A stretch of 64,000 bases of DNA from Phorcus lineatus (taxonomy: Eukaryota > Mollusca > Gastropoda > Trochida > Trochidae), in NCBI GenBank assembly GCA_921293015.1, contig OV121083.1:26218908-26282907 (forward strand), read 5' to 3'. The stretch's first letter is position 1; each line of letters starts with the position of its first letter. This document shows, one piece after another, positions 24,846 through 37,849 of this stretch. The notes under the pieces are model-generated. The model saw only the letters and a list, made by a program, of their open reading frames with translations. It did not search any database and was not told the DNA's origin. The translations under genes and the position numbers were made by a program.

Positions 24846-26612
24846 ATGTCGGCTACTCCAGGAACAAATAATGTGAATGACCCGAGAAGGCCAAATAAGA
24901 TAACCAGGTAAAATATTCGGCTGCGAAATAGACCAAATTTGAAAGGTTTTAGAGACTCCAGAGCTGGAGTCAAGTAAAGTGTTGCAATGTTTTCGACAAA
25001 TTAACTTATTTGTGATTGAGTGATCATTTGACGTTGTGTTGTTTTAAGTTTTTCAACATCGTTTCCCAAAAATAAGCTACTCCTTTGTAATTTTTTAATG
25101 TTTTAGTTTAGGTTTTAGTAGGCCTAGTTGTAAAATTTGGTCATTTTATAATTTTAAAATAAAGAATATTTCAAATTTGAATGGGCCATTTTTTCATCCA
25201 ATGTGCAAAATGGCCCATGGCCCCTGCCTTTCCCAATCCCTGGGTTTTAGTACCGGTAGTTGTAAAATTTGGTCATTTTATAATTTTAAAATAAAGAATA
25301 TAACGGTCATTGTTTTGGGTTTGTTTTTTTCCAGATATAAGCCCCCAGCATCTGGTACTCCTTCTGAAGACCCAACTCCAGACTACATGAATCTTCTTGG
25401 GATGATCTTCAGCATGTGTGGTCTTATGATGAAGGTTTGTATGATAACCTTATTTATGACTTCAGTGTGTAATAGTGATGTGTATCTTTGGTAATGTGGC
25501 AAGGGAAAACAACCTCTATGTGATGTACGAATGAAAACATAATGAAAGTTATCAAATGTTGTTGGGTCTGCCTAGTGGTGGAGTTGACTGCAGCTTAAGA
25601 TACAAAATGTACATTAAATTATTATTATTTGTATCAGTTGGAAAATAAGGATGTTACTGTTCGTACCTAGCGAATTATATTTACAAATACATGTAGTTAG
25701 TTTACACAGTCGCGGACAAAACAGGTTAAATATCAACTGGGCTAATTACTTGTCGGATATATTGGCGGCTGAAATTGGTAAGATCTTTGGCGGCCAGACA
25801 GGGTGCTATACATCTGATTATCCTTTTCTCTTGCTCCTGTTGAGAAATTGTATTATGTCCCAATCTGGATATTTTATCAGTCATAAGGAAAATAAATGTC
25901 TATACAGTTTTGACTAAATGGCTTCATGGAAAATTGTCCAAACATGTACAAGAAAATTGTCTGCAGTTCAATTAATCTTTGCTAGATGGTACCCAATTGG
26001 TGCTAAACAATAACTCACTTACCTATTTCTATTTTTGTATGCCCTGTTTTTTATCCATATGTTCAATTTGTCGCTGTGATTATTTTTCGTAAGTAAATTT
26101 GAATTGTTCTCTTCTTTTTTCAGCTCAAATGGTGCGCATGGGTTGCAGTATATTGTTCATTTATTAGTTTTGCTAATTCTCGGACCTCAGAAGATACAAA
26201 ACAAATGTTAAGCAGTTTTATGTGAGTGAAAATATTTCTAATATTACATTGTTATATTACATTTTCAAAAATGAAGTTTTTCTCCAAATCTTAGGGTATT
26301 CTGTTTGATTGGGAAAAATCTTATTTTTCGTTACCATGAAGGAAAGAAAACAATATTTTTTAAGTTACCTTTTATTTATGAATATGGACTGTTTAATGCA
26401 CTATAAATATATATCTTTAGATTCAACATAATATCCACCATCTGGTAAAAAAGCCTTTAAAATATACAGCTCATATTTCTATGTCGCTATGCAATTTTGT
26501 CTTTCATGCATACTGTGTGTCAGTTTTGAGTAATTTGTATTTCAGGTTGTCGATATCTGCAGTAGTGATGTCGTACCTACAGAATCCACAGCCTATGCAG
26601 CCGCCATGGTAA
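24846..26612 (+). CDS. WDR83OS: WDR83OS/Asterix homologue (PAT complex subunit), 4 exons
   Basis: Exons are 24846-24907, 25335-25434, 26124-26221 and 26546-26612 (62+100+98+67 nt = 108 codons plus TAA), all with GT-AG junctions and continuous phase. The product carries the nearly invariant family blocks: NDPRRPNK (residues 11-18), [47 protein letters not shown], and the C-terminal [13 protein letters not shown]. Length matches the ~106-residue animal proteins. Known family role: Asterix pairs with CCDC47 in the PAT complex at the ER translocon, where it shields transmembrane helices with polar groups while multipass proteins fold. Two hydrophobic helices are visible, around residues 40-53 and 58-70, and a third around 86-97. 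The start is the first ATG after a G+C-richer leader and is followed at once by conserved residues. The 5' leader lies in about 24660-24845. The variable segment between K18 and the DPTPDYM block is typical. Identification is essentially certain. Confidence 0.97.
25112..25301. repeat. 58-bp direct repeat in Asterix intron 1
   Basis: GTTTTAGTA, then five variable bases, then a block of over 40 identical bases (TAGTTGTAAAATTTGG... AAAGAATA) occurs at 25112-25169 and again at 25244-25301, 132 bp apart. Between them lies an inverted pair GGGCCATTTT / AAAATGGCCC. Confidence 0.85.
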
Positions 26613-29600
26613 AGCCAGCAGTTTGATGAAGAGTCCTTGAAATCATCATACCTTTCACCCTAGCGTTGTCGGTCTTACATATTTCATCGTGTAACTAATG
26701 TATCTGACTTTCCATTAATTCCCACCAGTAAGGATGATGAACAAAAAAGACTTTGAACGAAATGTCTTGAATATTATCCCACATTATTGCAGTAATGCAT
26801 ATAGATGAAACCATGAATACAGCCTGAGACAGTACACAGATCATACAATTTTTTGTCTCCATTTGTATTGATGTTTTTACAGGTTGACTTCAACCTTTTA
26901 GAATAAGTAAAATCGAACCGATTTTCAAATTGTATAAATGGAACATTAATAGAAATTAAAAACTTGACATAGGTGTCAAGACTAGCATATTTAAGTTGAT
27001 TGTCATCTAAGATTTTCCGTTTGAACAGTTAGAATATCGTGTCACAAGGGGATTAGAAAAACTTTATTGATATTGGTACATACATGTGTTTTTATATATT
27101 TATGCAGAGATTAAAGAAAATTAAAAGTAACTGCTTTGCCTTTTTGTTTTCATATTCTCTTGTTGTTTTGACAACAGGACTTAAGGTAAGAGTAACAGGG
27201 TTTTGATGATCTTTAATATATTCTTTCAAATGTACAAACTTCAGTCTCAATGGCATGAGGAATATATTCTGAAAATTTGAGTTTCCTCATTCTCTCCAAA
27301 CAGGTAGCTCAAGTCATGAAATTCTTTGACTACCTTTGTTTGAATACAAGCTTGAAAGGCGGAAGTCTGTTTGGATGCAATCAGCAACACCATTTCAGTC
27401 ATGTCAGTATGCTTCAGGAAAACTAGATTCTATTAGACTCTATACTTTGCATTTCAATTATTTCCACAGAACACAGTCTCATTAGATTGCTACTGGATCA
27501 CGGCATAGGCCTTGGTGACAAACAAGCACTCAATCCAAGAAGTTTTTAATTGGCTGAAATGTTGCAGGCAGTTAGTCTTTCATTTTTAGCTGTTAAGGGA
27601 ATGTACCGGATCTGGGAGAAGTGCTCGTTTTCAGAGATTGGTGGAGGGTCTTATGTCTAGAGCTACCTCTGTTGGGAAAGAAAGAATCTTCCGAAACCAA
27701 CTGGTTCCTGAAAAGTCATTGAAAGATTTGAGAGAAAATGTCTGAAATGCCAGTATTTGAGGTAGGGGTGTCAGGCTCAAATTTAAAAACTACGACCCTC
27801 GAAGACCCAGGTGCCTCCAAAGCTTTTGAGTGCAGCAGTTCATGAGAAGTGTGAAATGTGAAAACTTTACTGTTGAAAGCCTCTCTGATGAAGTAATTGA
27901 TAAAATCATCACAAAACAAAAACAATCAATGTTATACGTTTGTTTTATTGTCAGTGCTGGGGAAACTTCCCTCGCTTGACAACATTTATACGGCATACAA
28001 AACATTTCTCGTCAAGCGTGACCGTGAGGTTGACATTGGTACTGGAACACAGGCAACATTACAGCTCGAACAAGGCGCACTTGAAAGCACATGGAAACTA
28101 GGCAAAATTATACAAAAGGCTTTCATTGCTAGAAATGATAGATCATTGATTAAAATTCAACTTCGATGAATGTTGGTGATGTGAACCATTCACCCCAAAC
28201 AAAGGCTTTTTTTCTTTTAAATATTTTACCCACATAACCTCTGTCACAAGAGACCCACTTTAATTGGTTCTTTCAAAATCCACTAGCGATGAAAAGAAAC
28301 ACAGATAACATCCTAAGTTTTACTACTCAAGATCATCTGAAATTTTTATTTCTGTGCACTCCAAACAGGTGGAAAAAACATTGGTAATTTGAAAGGATGA
28401 AATTCACAGTTTTTAAAACTAATAATTCTTAATTTCTAGTCCAGAAAATGCTCCACTTTTACCCAAGGATTAAAGGGAATTATCAGATATGTCTTGTGGG
28501 AAGAAAATGATTTCAGACATGTCTTAAGTTCTGAGATCTCAGGTGAACCTGAAGAAACCAAACCTGTAAAGACAAAAAGGGTAAATGTACTAGATTTTCA
28601 TATATAACAGATTGCTAAGTTAGTCATAAGATAATGTCAATGCATGGCACTTACAATGCTCTTACCACTTAGAGAGCCTCGAAAAAATCCAGGTCAAGGG
28701 TGCTGTTGCATCACACACAACCTTAACTTACTAAGGTTGCGTTAGTAAGGTTGGCACTAAGGTAAACCTTAGTGTTAAGTTTGATTTGTGCATTCTCTAA
28801 TATAACTACTTGTGTTGTTGAACTTTTAGTATCAAAATAACAGAATTGTGACAACCTGGCTATTCTCACTACTGACGAGTGTGATAAAGATTTCACTTCA
28901 ATTTGGACACTGAAAACGGATCTTAGTAAAATTTTCTGTATAAACTCTATGGTAGAAATGTTATTTGAGAAAGGACAAATAAATTGGAATTCTTTTATTC
29001 ATTGCAAATTGTACCATTCAAGTTTCTGTATACTGCAAACATAAATATTTAATGTCAGGTTTTTAAAAGTTTAAAATGACAGGAAAGAAATTCTATTGCA
29101 GTTCGGAATATTTCAGCATTAATTTGACTAAATTTTATCCTACAAAAACTTTTTGAATTTTTCATTTTTCCCCTGAAGGTTTTGGCAGAATTGGTAAACA
29201 CAAACAAGTTTGGATAGCTGTAACAAAGTTGGAATAAAATATAAGGAATAATGATTAAATAGTTGAGGTACTCAGAAGCACTTCATTCATTCATATTTCC
29301 AAGTATACCATTAGATTTATACGAAATATTAGCTAGATCATATCATAATTTTGATAATAAAATATTTCAATTTTTAGGATATGGCAAGAACGAGGGAGAA
29401 CAATATCTACCAAGTCACTTACATCGAACAATTGACAAGAGGTCAAACATTAATGATATCATATAATTCACTGCAAACATTCTAGTGGCATCGGGTTCAC
29501 ATACTGCAGAAAAAATGGGGGGTTGAGAAAGGCTAATTTCAATGTATCATGGATACAAAGGCTCAATATTTGCTGTGTATTGGGTTGGAATAAAATATGA

Positions 29601-29967
29601 TTGAAATTTGGAGTTTACGTAAATGTAGAGTGACAAGTATTTGTTTTGGCGAGACTGTACACATACCAAATTTTTTTACCTTTTGTCAAAAAGGCGGTAT
29701 TTAAAACCAATTTCAGGACATGAACCCTTTTGTGTCCAATTAAGTTGACTGCACACATGTGTAAGCTTTTGCTCGAGCATTGCAGGGATGCAGGACATAA
29801 GAAAAAGGGAGATACAGTTTTGATCTATAAAAATGCTTTAGATAATCTAAGATTGAAATAAGCAAAATTTTTTGCATATTTGCATTTTCAAATCATGGAA
29901 AGCCTATCTTTATACTGTGACCTCTTAAAAATCATTCAATTCAATACTAAATTATGTTTCCTTTATG
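26613..29967. other. Intergenic stretch, repeats only
   Basis: Downstream of Asterix I see the R3 repeat (27285-27530) and a small imperfect hairpin at 28710-28790 (CACAACCTTAACTTACTAAGGTT against its reverse). ATTAAA at about 27113 could serve as a poly(A) signal. The 27897-28169 open frame shows no known motif. Confidence 0.5.
27285..27530 (+). repeat. Dispersed repeat R3, copy 3 (MITE-empty copy)
   Basis: It matches 8460-8690 (ATGCTTC.GGAAAACTAGA, ATCACGGCATAGGCCTTGGTGAC) and runs on into AAACAAG. In copy 1 the same AAACAAG follows the MITE, so this copy shows the site before insertion. Confidence 0.65.
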
Positions 29968-30234
29968 TTAAAGTGACACAGAGTATGTTTCAAATTCTTT
30001 GTGTAGCTACAAAATACCAAATGTAATGAGTTTAGTTCAAATCACCCCACATTACTTGCATCCTAATCTTTAAAACGTCAACATTATGATATTTGCTGTT
30101 TTTTAATGTAACTGAAAAATTGCATGGTAATTTGGTAATTTTCAAAAACAACCACTTTTTTTTGTTTCATTGAAATAAAGCCATTTATGAAGTTTGACAT
30201 ATGTTACTCCATCAACGTATTCAGTGACCCTTTA
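29968..30234 (-). mobile_element. TTAA-type MITE (family T1), copy D, internally shortened
   Basis: It starts TTAAAGTGACACAGAGTATGTT and ends GTATTCAGTGACCCTTTAG, the reverse complement of CTAAAGGGTCACTGAATAC. The adjoining GTTTGACATATGTTACTCCATCAAC matches the left-end interior (GTTGTTGGAGTAAAATATG) of copy B. One TTAA has decayed to TTAG. At about 267 bp it is roughly 200 bp shorter than copy B. Confidence 0.75.
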
Positions 30235-30239
30235 GCAAT

Positions 30240-31670
30240 GACAAATTCCAACAGCTTAAAATAATAACTTTATGAAAAAATTCAATACTTTGCTCTTAAT
30301 CATCTATTTGAAGAAATCTAGAATTTCAAGGGATTTTAATTTAATGATCCATACATTGGATAGCATTTAAAATTAACATATTTCATAAATGAAAATAATC
30401 AAAGATAAACATTCTAACAAAGGTAAAAAGGATGGGAGCAGAGATCTCAACAAAGAATATATTTCGATTCATTTTAAGGGTGCTTAGTTACAAATAGAAT
30501 CTAGAAAGTCATAAATTACGACAGCAAAATGGAAGCTCACAAAATCCAGCTGATGTTTTGCTCATAAAGCACATACCAAATAACTGAGCATGACAAAACA
30601 TAACATATAGTTCTATAAATCATGCTAATTAAATTAATAAATAAACTTGAAAATATCTACATATTGTCACCTCCCTTGTTGCAGATCACACAGTTGAGAC
30701 AACACAAACAATTAAGAACACAATCATTATCAGTTTTTGAAAAACATGATTTCTGCAGTTGTAAAAATAAGTCTATTTTCTTCATAACAACAAACAATTT
30801 TGTGGAATCATTGCGGATGTCATATTGGTCGAATATTTCACACAAAAGTATGACAACTAAAACCACACTACAGCTTCATCTCTTTCTATGCTATGCTTTT
30901 GGCACATTAACTGAATATCAGATAAATTAATTTTATGAATAAAGAAGAACAGACTACCCATACACTTGTTTTTGGTCTTCTTCAAGGCAAAAACTTAAAA
31001 TCTGCAGTCTTTGAGACAAAGTAGTAGTAGGCTGGAAAGTTTATTTTCTCCATATAATAACTTAAGTATCCAAATGCGAATTCAATAAACTTTATGAAAA
31101 AATTCAGATTTAAGTTGTCCCATAATTTAAAACAGACAGACAGACAGACCGACACAAAGCCCCCCATTCCAAACACAAACTCAGTCTGATGAAAATTGTA
31201 TTCCAAGTAATTAAAGTTTCAAATCATTGACTCTACTAGGATAAGAACTCATTCAGTTAGGGAGTTTCTTTTTAACACTCTCTGACCACAGCCCATTCGC
31301 ATGCACGGTAAACAGTTTAGTAGAGACAAAACTTAGTCACTAGCTGACCAATGAGATCAACCAATGAGATCATCGCATCTAAAAGTAGAATAGTTACGAT
31401 TAAATTTAACTATTGGTTTGTGGGAGTTACTTCCCCCTAGTTACTGACATTAAACGTTTTTACCGGAGAGTTGTGATTTGTTAACTGATTACATCAAAAC
31501 AAACAACTAGTTTGGCTGCAGTCAGAGAGTAATATCCCCAATAGAACGTGTTTGTATCCTGGTTGAGTCAATATTTGGAACTTCCTATTTTAATAAGACT
31601 GACAAACAATTAAATCAATTCAATTTAAACCAAATTTCACACAAAAACTTTGATGATAGTTAAATTTCTT
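30240..31670. other. Intergenic stretch with no supported gene
   Basis: Only short AT-rich frames and an (ACAG)n tract at 31133-31148 are visible. GGGAGTTACTTCCCCCTAG near 31424 is a word that recurs in molluscan repeats, in line with GGGGAAGTAACTCC at 33610. Confidence 0.5.
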
Positions 31671-31673
31671 GCT

Positions 31674-31679
31674 TTTATT
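31674..31679 (-). terminator. Candidate polyadenylation signal of the NACHT-TPR gene
   Basis: The plus strand reads tttatt, so the minus strand has AATAAA about 400 nt past the stop codon at 32074. A weaker ATTAAA lies nearer (32007-32002). Either could be used; I see no way to choose without transcript data. Confidence 0.4.
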
Positions 31680-32073
31680 AATCATAGTTAATCCCTTAAA
31701 TAATATAAATTCTTTACTAAAGACAAAAGACTGATTTTTTAAAATCATTTCTCTACTTGAGATAGTGTTCAACTAAACATTTCTGAATATTTCATGCGTA
31801 AGTGAGTATTTGAGGAAGGGATAGTATAATAGATACATTATATGAAGAAAATCCTTCTCACTTTGTTGTAGTCAAATCAAAACATTGATATCTAGAGAGC
31901 AGACACCTATTTTCAAATAAGATATACTAAACCATTTTTTTCACACACAATATGTACTTCATATTTAACAAATTATTTCAAATTTGGAGGATTTTGGCAA
32001 CTTTAATAATCTACAAAAGCAATCTTTCGTAAATCTCGATTTGATATATTGACTCGTGTTTGCACTTGAATAT

Positions 32074-32853
32074 TCATGATCTATTATAACGCTGTGCAAT
32101 TCCCTGCTCATTGTCGTCATCTCTGTCTCCACTCGCGTAACGATTGTCGCAGTCGTCAATTTCCCTGGAAGCCAACTCAACAATGTCATTATCATCATCT
32201 TCGTCCCCGAGATTAACGTTGAACTCCTCAATAACAGGCCCATTGTCTACGTGAAGAATGTATTGTTCATCATAATCCTCAAAATTATCGTCGTAAAAAT
32301 TCTCACTGTCTGTGTGCTCCTCGTTGATGGATTCCCGATCGTCGGCTTCGAAATATCCGTTCATCAGAAACTCATTGTTGTCGTCCGAGTCTGCATCAGC
32401 CAGAAGATTCATTCCTCCTTCTGAAATCTGTATCGCTTCACCGTTGGCGATATTATCGACGATATTTCCCAAATTGAGATCGTCACGACTCACAACAAGT
32501 TCAACATGTTCGACAGTGTCGTCATAATTATGTTCTGTATCCGGGTTCTCCTCTTCTTCCTCCTCCTCATTCAACTCCTCATTCTCCGGCTCCTCCGCCT
32601 CCCATTCACCCAGTTGCTGTGCAATACGTTTATATCGTGATTCTCGCAGCACTCCTTTTGCGCGTAGTGTTTTGGGGTGATCAGGCCCGAGAATCTCCTC
32701 GCTGACACGTGCCCATTTCTTGAAGTATTCATACGCCTTCTTGTAGTCGTTATTGTCCTCGTAGACAATGCCGATGTTGATGTAGAGGCGAGACGTCAGG
32801 ATATGGAACTCTCCGTACATCTGCATGCACAGGTCCATAGCCTGGTTGTAGAG
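32074..32853 (-). CDS. Exon 21: last TPR and acidic C-terminal tail
   Basis: This 780-nt terminal exon encodes residues 927-1185 and ends at a TGA (32076-32074). It opens with the last TPR-like pair (AMDLCMQMYG, then LYINIGIVYED, YKKAYEYFKKWARVSEEI, LGPDHPKT). From about residue 1008 the sequence becomes very rich in Asp and Glu, including a run of seven Glu, with few hydrophobic residues. Such a tail is probably disordered. It ends RDDDNEQGIAQRYNRS, with no obvious targeting signal. Codon use is more G+C-rich than the flanks, as expected for a real exon. Confidence 0.93.
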   Translation of the reverse strand, partial: LYNQAMDLCMQMYGEFHILTSRLYINIGIVYEDNNDYKKAYEYFKKWARVSEEILGPDHPKTLRAKGVLRESRYKRIAQQLGEWEAEEPENEELNEEEEEEENPDTEHNYDDTVEHVELVVSRDDLNLGNIVDNIANGEAIQISEGGMNLLADADSDDNNEFLMNGYFEADDRESINEEHTDSENFYDDNFEDYDEQYILHVDNGPVIEEFNVNLGDEDDDNDIVELASREIDDCDNRYASGDRDDDNEQGIAQRYNRS

Positions 32854-35800
32854 CTGTAGAAAGAAAGAAATCTATGATTGCATATTTGACAATAATCTCT
32901 TTATATTATATTTGTTGATATGGTAGCATAGAAGTTCTATGGATCTTTAAATGGTACCCATTGTGTGACAAAAGACTCAATGAACAGGAACCAAACCTTT
33001 TTAAAAAAATTATATTCAGTTTTCTATATTTTTATTTCAGAAATCCTCTTTACGTCAGGAACCAAAACTTTATCAAACCACTTAATCAAAGTTTACCATT
33101 TGCAACAGAAATTCATGTATTCTGAAGATTTTGAACTTTGGGTGACAAACTGTTCAAAATCATTTCACCACTCACCTTCAGTTGCTCCATGCTGCCCCGC
33201 GGCGCCAGGACTCCTTTTGTCATCAAGGCCTCAGCGTAGTGTCCCATATCATTGAGTTCCTGGAATATCTTCAACGCCTTGTCGATGTACTTGTTGCCCT
33301 CCGCTAGTGCTTCACTCCCCGGTAGTTCGGGTGCACCTCCGCATGCCTCCCAGCTCTCCATGTTGAAAGCAAGCTTCATCAGACTCATTGCCAGCTTGAA
33401 CTGGAATAGACAATTTGTCAGTCAGATTAAAATCAACCCTCCTGAGGCTAAAAGAAGTTACAAAAATATTACTTCTCCTAAGATAAGAACTTGGTTTACA
33501 GTTTCCTCTCCAAACAGTCTGATGACAGCCCCAACAGTCGCATATTCTTACACTAGTTCAGTTAACTAATTCAACCCTCCTAACTATTGTATTTGATGAA
33601 GGAAGACAAGGGGAAGTAACTCCTGTGCACTAAGCTTCATCTTTGTTCATGACAGTCATCATGTAGACAGTTTTGCATGCATGTAAAAGGGTAATCTTTT
33701 ATAAGTTTTGATTTGTTTGGAGTACTTATGACTAAGTTTTCCTGCAATAAACTGGTATTTGAACAAGGTGTCATTAGATAGTGTGGAGTGGAAACAAACA
33801 GACCAATTAATATCATAGCAGAGGCATTTTAAAATTGTATTCATTGGAAAAGGTTTGACCTTAATAAACTGGGCTATAAGAATATCTGTTCCAATTATAC
33901 ATGCTTGTCTTATATTTGGTTGAAGTGAATCCTCGGTGATAAATCTTACGGAATATGCATGTAGACATCAGCTTGAAGATTCTCCAAATAATTACTTGTT
34001 CTACCCATTTGTTGACATTTTAAGATCAGACAAATATTTTATTACAAATGGTTTTGATTTTGTCTCTGTTCTTAATGGTTATGATATTCTAGCACATTTA
34101 TATCATATGATATCCTAAGACCTTTCCATGAATTATTTCAAGATTCACATAGATTTAATAATCATAAGCTCCTTTAATGCATACATTTTTGTACATATTT
34201 TCTCCCTCTAGAACTGTCCATTATATGCCCAGGTGGAACTATTATATTATTGACTTTGTACATTGATTTTACAATTAATTGCATTTTGTTTTAAGCTGAA
34301 CCAGCACTTACATCATCCTACATGCCTATCCAAACTCATGTTTTTCTTTCAAATATTGAAATAGCTTTTAAATGGTTAAGGATTGATAAATTGTCTGCTA
34401 TAGAATGTCCAGTACCTTGTGGTAAGAGCCAGGCAGTGTTTTCCTTATTGCAATAGACTTGCGTCCATAGTAGATAGTTTTCCTGAGGTCGGGTAATTGA
34501 CTTGGAGATACAAAATCATTCAACTTGAGTTTCTGTAAATGATACAATAAATCAGTCATCAAGGAAAACAGACAAGAGTTAGATGTTCCTTTCCATAAAC
34601 AAAATATTGTTAGTAATACTTGAATAAAAAAAATGATGTTCATGTTTATGAAATAAGATATATAAAGATCTAATAATTCAATAACAGAAACTGTTAGTTC
34701 AAATCAAAGAAAGAGTAAAAGAGTCCCGAATCTTCACTTTAAAGATGTTACGAGTTAAAAAAACATGCTAGCTATAACCTATCATGATATTTTTGTGTAA
34801 AGAAAATATTCTTTATATTGAAGGATGTCTAGTATTCCGTCTTTAACTCACCTTCATTTATAAAAAGTTTTACTATCTATCTGAAACTTACTTTTCTGCA
34901 AGATCAGTTGAACTGCGGTACAAACATTATGACATCACAACAGCAATCTATTGTGATATTCATACAGCTTTATTGCACCAACTGTACTTATATTAACAGC
35001 AATATCATACACAAGCAAGTAATAAATTCTTAACATCATTATCATCATACATAAATTGTAAATCTCCTCACCTCATCGTATATTTCCGCCATGAGAGCAA
35101 AGAGCTCCACCATGCGATGTGGACGGGCGCCCAGTTCTATCTCTTCTATCTTCATCGCAGTCTTCAAGAGTTCCAGCGCTTCGTAGTGTTTACCAGCCTG
35201 GATGCTGTGTCATGGATTCAGAAAATCATTTTGAAGTATCTGACAATACAGTTTGAGCTAATCAATGCATTTCTAGGGCAAAATCTTTTTTTCGGAAGTG
35301 ATAAAGGCAGTAGAATTATTTTGTTTCCTTTACAAATAAATACAAATAATAATTTGGAAGCAACAACTTCTACGTTTGTCATCAGACTTACAGTTTGGAA
35401 ATGCTGTCACCAAAACGGTACACCAGGGGTCTTTACAGATACATTTTTGGTTCAGAAATGGATGATAAGATTGAGCGGTTATGTTTTCAATTAAAAAAAT
35501 TCTTTTCAAAGTGAATAAAATACTACCACATGTGGATAAGAGAGTGAGATACTGATGACAGAAAAACAATCTATTAATTTCTATTAGCCTTAGCTTAGAA
35601 CATTCCAGAACCTGAGAATCAAACAGCTAGTTAATGAATCGTATAATCCAGCACATTGAATATAGATAGTCTTATCCAAGCGAACAGTTTAGAATAACCT
35701 GTACAAACTCATACAGAAAAGGGATTTGATGGGGAGGGATGTACCAAGGATAGATGGCCAAGTGAGGTAGTCTTTGGTGTGTAACCTGTTTTGTTCTCAT

Positions 35801-37796
35801 TGTCTAGAGTGTATCATAAGAACTTCAGATGAGAATGTGTATTAAGGCATTATAGAAGATGCATTACTCACACAACTCTGCAGACCTTCTCGTACTGAAT
35901 GGACACAGATTCCTCGTTGACTGTCTCGTCCTCCTCAAACTTTCCTAGGGCGACCTCGTAGTGGGAGATCATCTCCGTAGATGGGCCAACCTGTAATATA
36001 AAATATATGCTTCATCTGTGCCTTCATTGATTAGAATTTGGGATCTTTCAGCTCATCTAAAACAATTCAATGCAGCCAAGATCAAGTCTGACACTTACTC
36101 AATTATAAGCAAACTTAGTACCATCAGAAAAGGAACTTCAAATTCATTGAAGTTATGAAAAAAGCAATTATTTGCAAAATATATCAATTTTGTCATAGAT
36201 GACCCATGACCATAATTATATCCATCAAATAAACTTCTGAAATTTCAATCATGATTTATTGTTAACACCAGAAAGCTCAATCACCTTCCTCCAGTAAGCA
36301 AGGAGCTGTGAGCTGTACTCCTCGTTGTAGAGTCGGTCGAAGATGTTCCAGTCACATAGACACTGGGCTAGTCGGTACTTGTCGTCCAGACACACCAGGT
36401 GGTACGGGTACTCCTGAAACATTGAGATATTACTAGCTTAACTCTGCAAGGATTCACTGCATGATGTCGCTGACTTACTCGCTGTCGTCGGAAGGATCAC
36501 AAGTGAAACAAAATTGCTGTGACAATCAAAATTGACTAACTATCATTTTTAGGATTGGCCCTTTTTTTCCTCACAGAGACACAAAAAGTGTCTGAGTATC
36601 AGGAAAGTCTACATCAACATCCCCAACTTGTTTCCTTAGATAACATCAGAAATGTGAGGCAAACCAGTCAAACAAAGGACAAGGAGGGAAAAAATGGTAG
36701 GTACTCACCTCAACTTTGCGGTCGATGTTGGAGACAGTCTGGAAGAAGTCTGCCAGCTTCTTGTGCCACCAGTAGAATGCATCTGGTTTCTCATCCTTCT
36801 CCGATGTGGCGCCCTCTATAACCGGCTGGTCCTCTTGGAGAACAGGTTCCACCTCCTCTGTCTCACACTTCTGAAAGTATCTGTAATCGACCCGAGATTT
36901 ATGATACATGGGAGTATTTACCAAAGCATCCAAAAGGGAAATATATGGCAATTTTCAAGCTTTTGTTTTTAGATTGCAATTTATTTTGAGCTTTAAAGAG
37001 TGCTGTGTAGATGTAAAAGCCTGTGTAGAAATTGCAAACACAAGTGTTGAAAACTGATTGTGAACAGTAATTTTTAACCAGCAGTAGTTATAATCGACTA
37101 AAAAGTCTTCATAACTAACGGACAAGCTGATGGCATGACTTTTTCATCAATAGATGAAGTAGTTAATTAATATTTGTATGATAGGAGGAACACACTCAGA
37201 ATACTTATAAAGCCTGTTTAGCTAAACCCTATGAAGGTTGTGATAGATTAATGTCATACTTCAGATTAAATTGGGAAGACATAACTAAAGTAAACTCTCA
37301 CTTTTTCCTGACTGCCTTGCTGAGAGCCCGATGGTAGAAGTCCAGTCTCCCCTCCTTGCTGTCTCCGTACGGTCGGAGGTAGGGGCGCAGGATGGAGAAT
37401 ATCTGCATCCACTTCCTCTCGCCCAGCGGACCCTTCTGTCGTCCTTTCTCTTTCTCAGAACACTCCTTCTCCTCTGTCAACAACAACAAATGAAAGAATA
37501 TTTAACACAATCATTTCTACTGAACACCAAGTACAGGACTCGTCAAACTGTGCAAAACTAAAAGTCATTGACACGGAACTGACAGATATTTCAAACGCTG
37601 GTTAGGGAAAGTATTTTATACATTCAAAGTATTATAAATATATGTACGGAATAACTCCTAGCTGATGATAGTGGGTTCAAATCATGCCAAGAAAATCATA
37701 AGTATGATAGCAAAGTAGCAAAGGAGCTTACGTTAGTGGCAAATCCAGGATGTTTTATGGCTTTTACTTAGAATTTAGTAGTAGGATATTTATATA

Positions 37797-37849
<53 letters not shown>

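Noticed and set aside
27897..28169. 90-codon open frame
   Set aside because: It reads like a protein in part, but has no known motif, promoter or splice support; left unannotated.
32312..32859. Plus-strand frames opposite the terminal exon
   Set aside because: They are antisense shadows of the acidic tail exon, whose minus-strand frame has TPR motifs and a matched splice acceptor.
33113..33175. Extension of the exon 20 frame past 33176
   Set aside because: The GTGAGT donor at 33175 and the in-phase acceptor at 32853 give a better TPR protein; the extension runs into AT-rich intron sequence.
33936..34118. Open frame in intron 19 that might be a LINE tail
   Set aside because: The spacing of residues does not match the LINE tail pattern seen at 44.6 or 61.4 kb.
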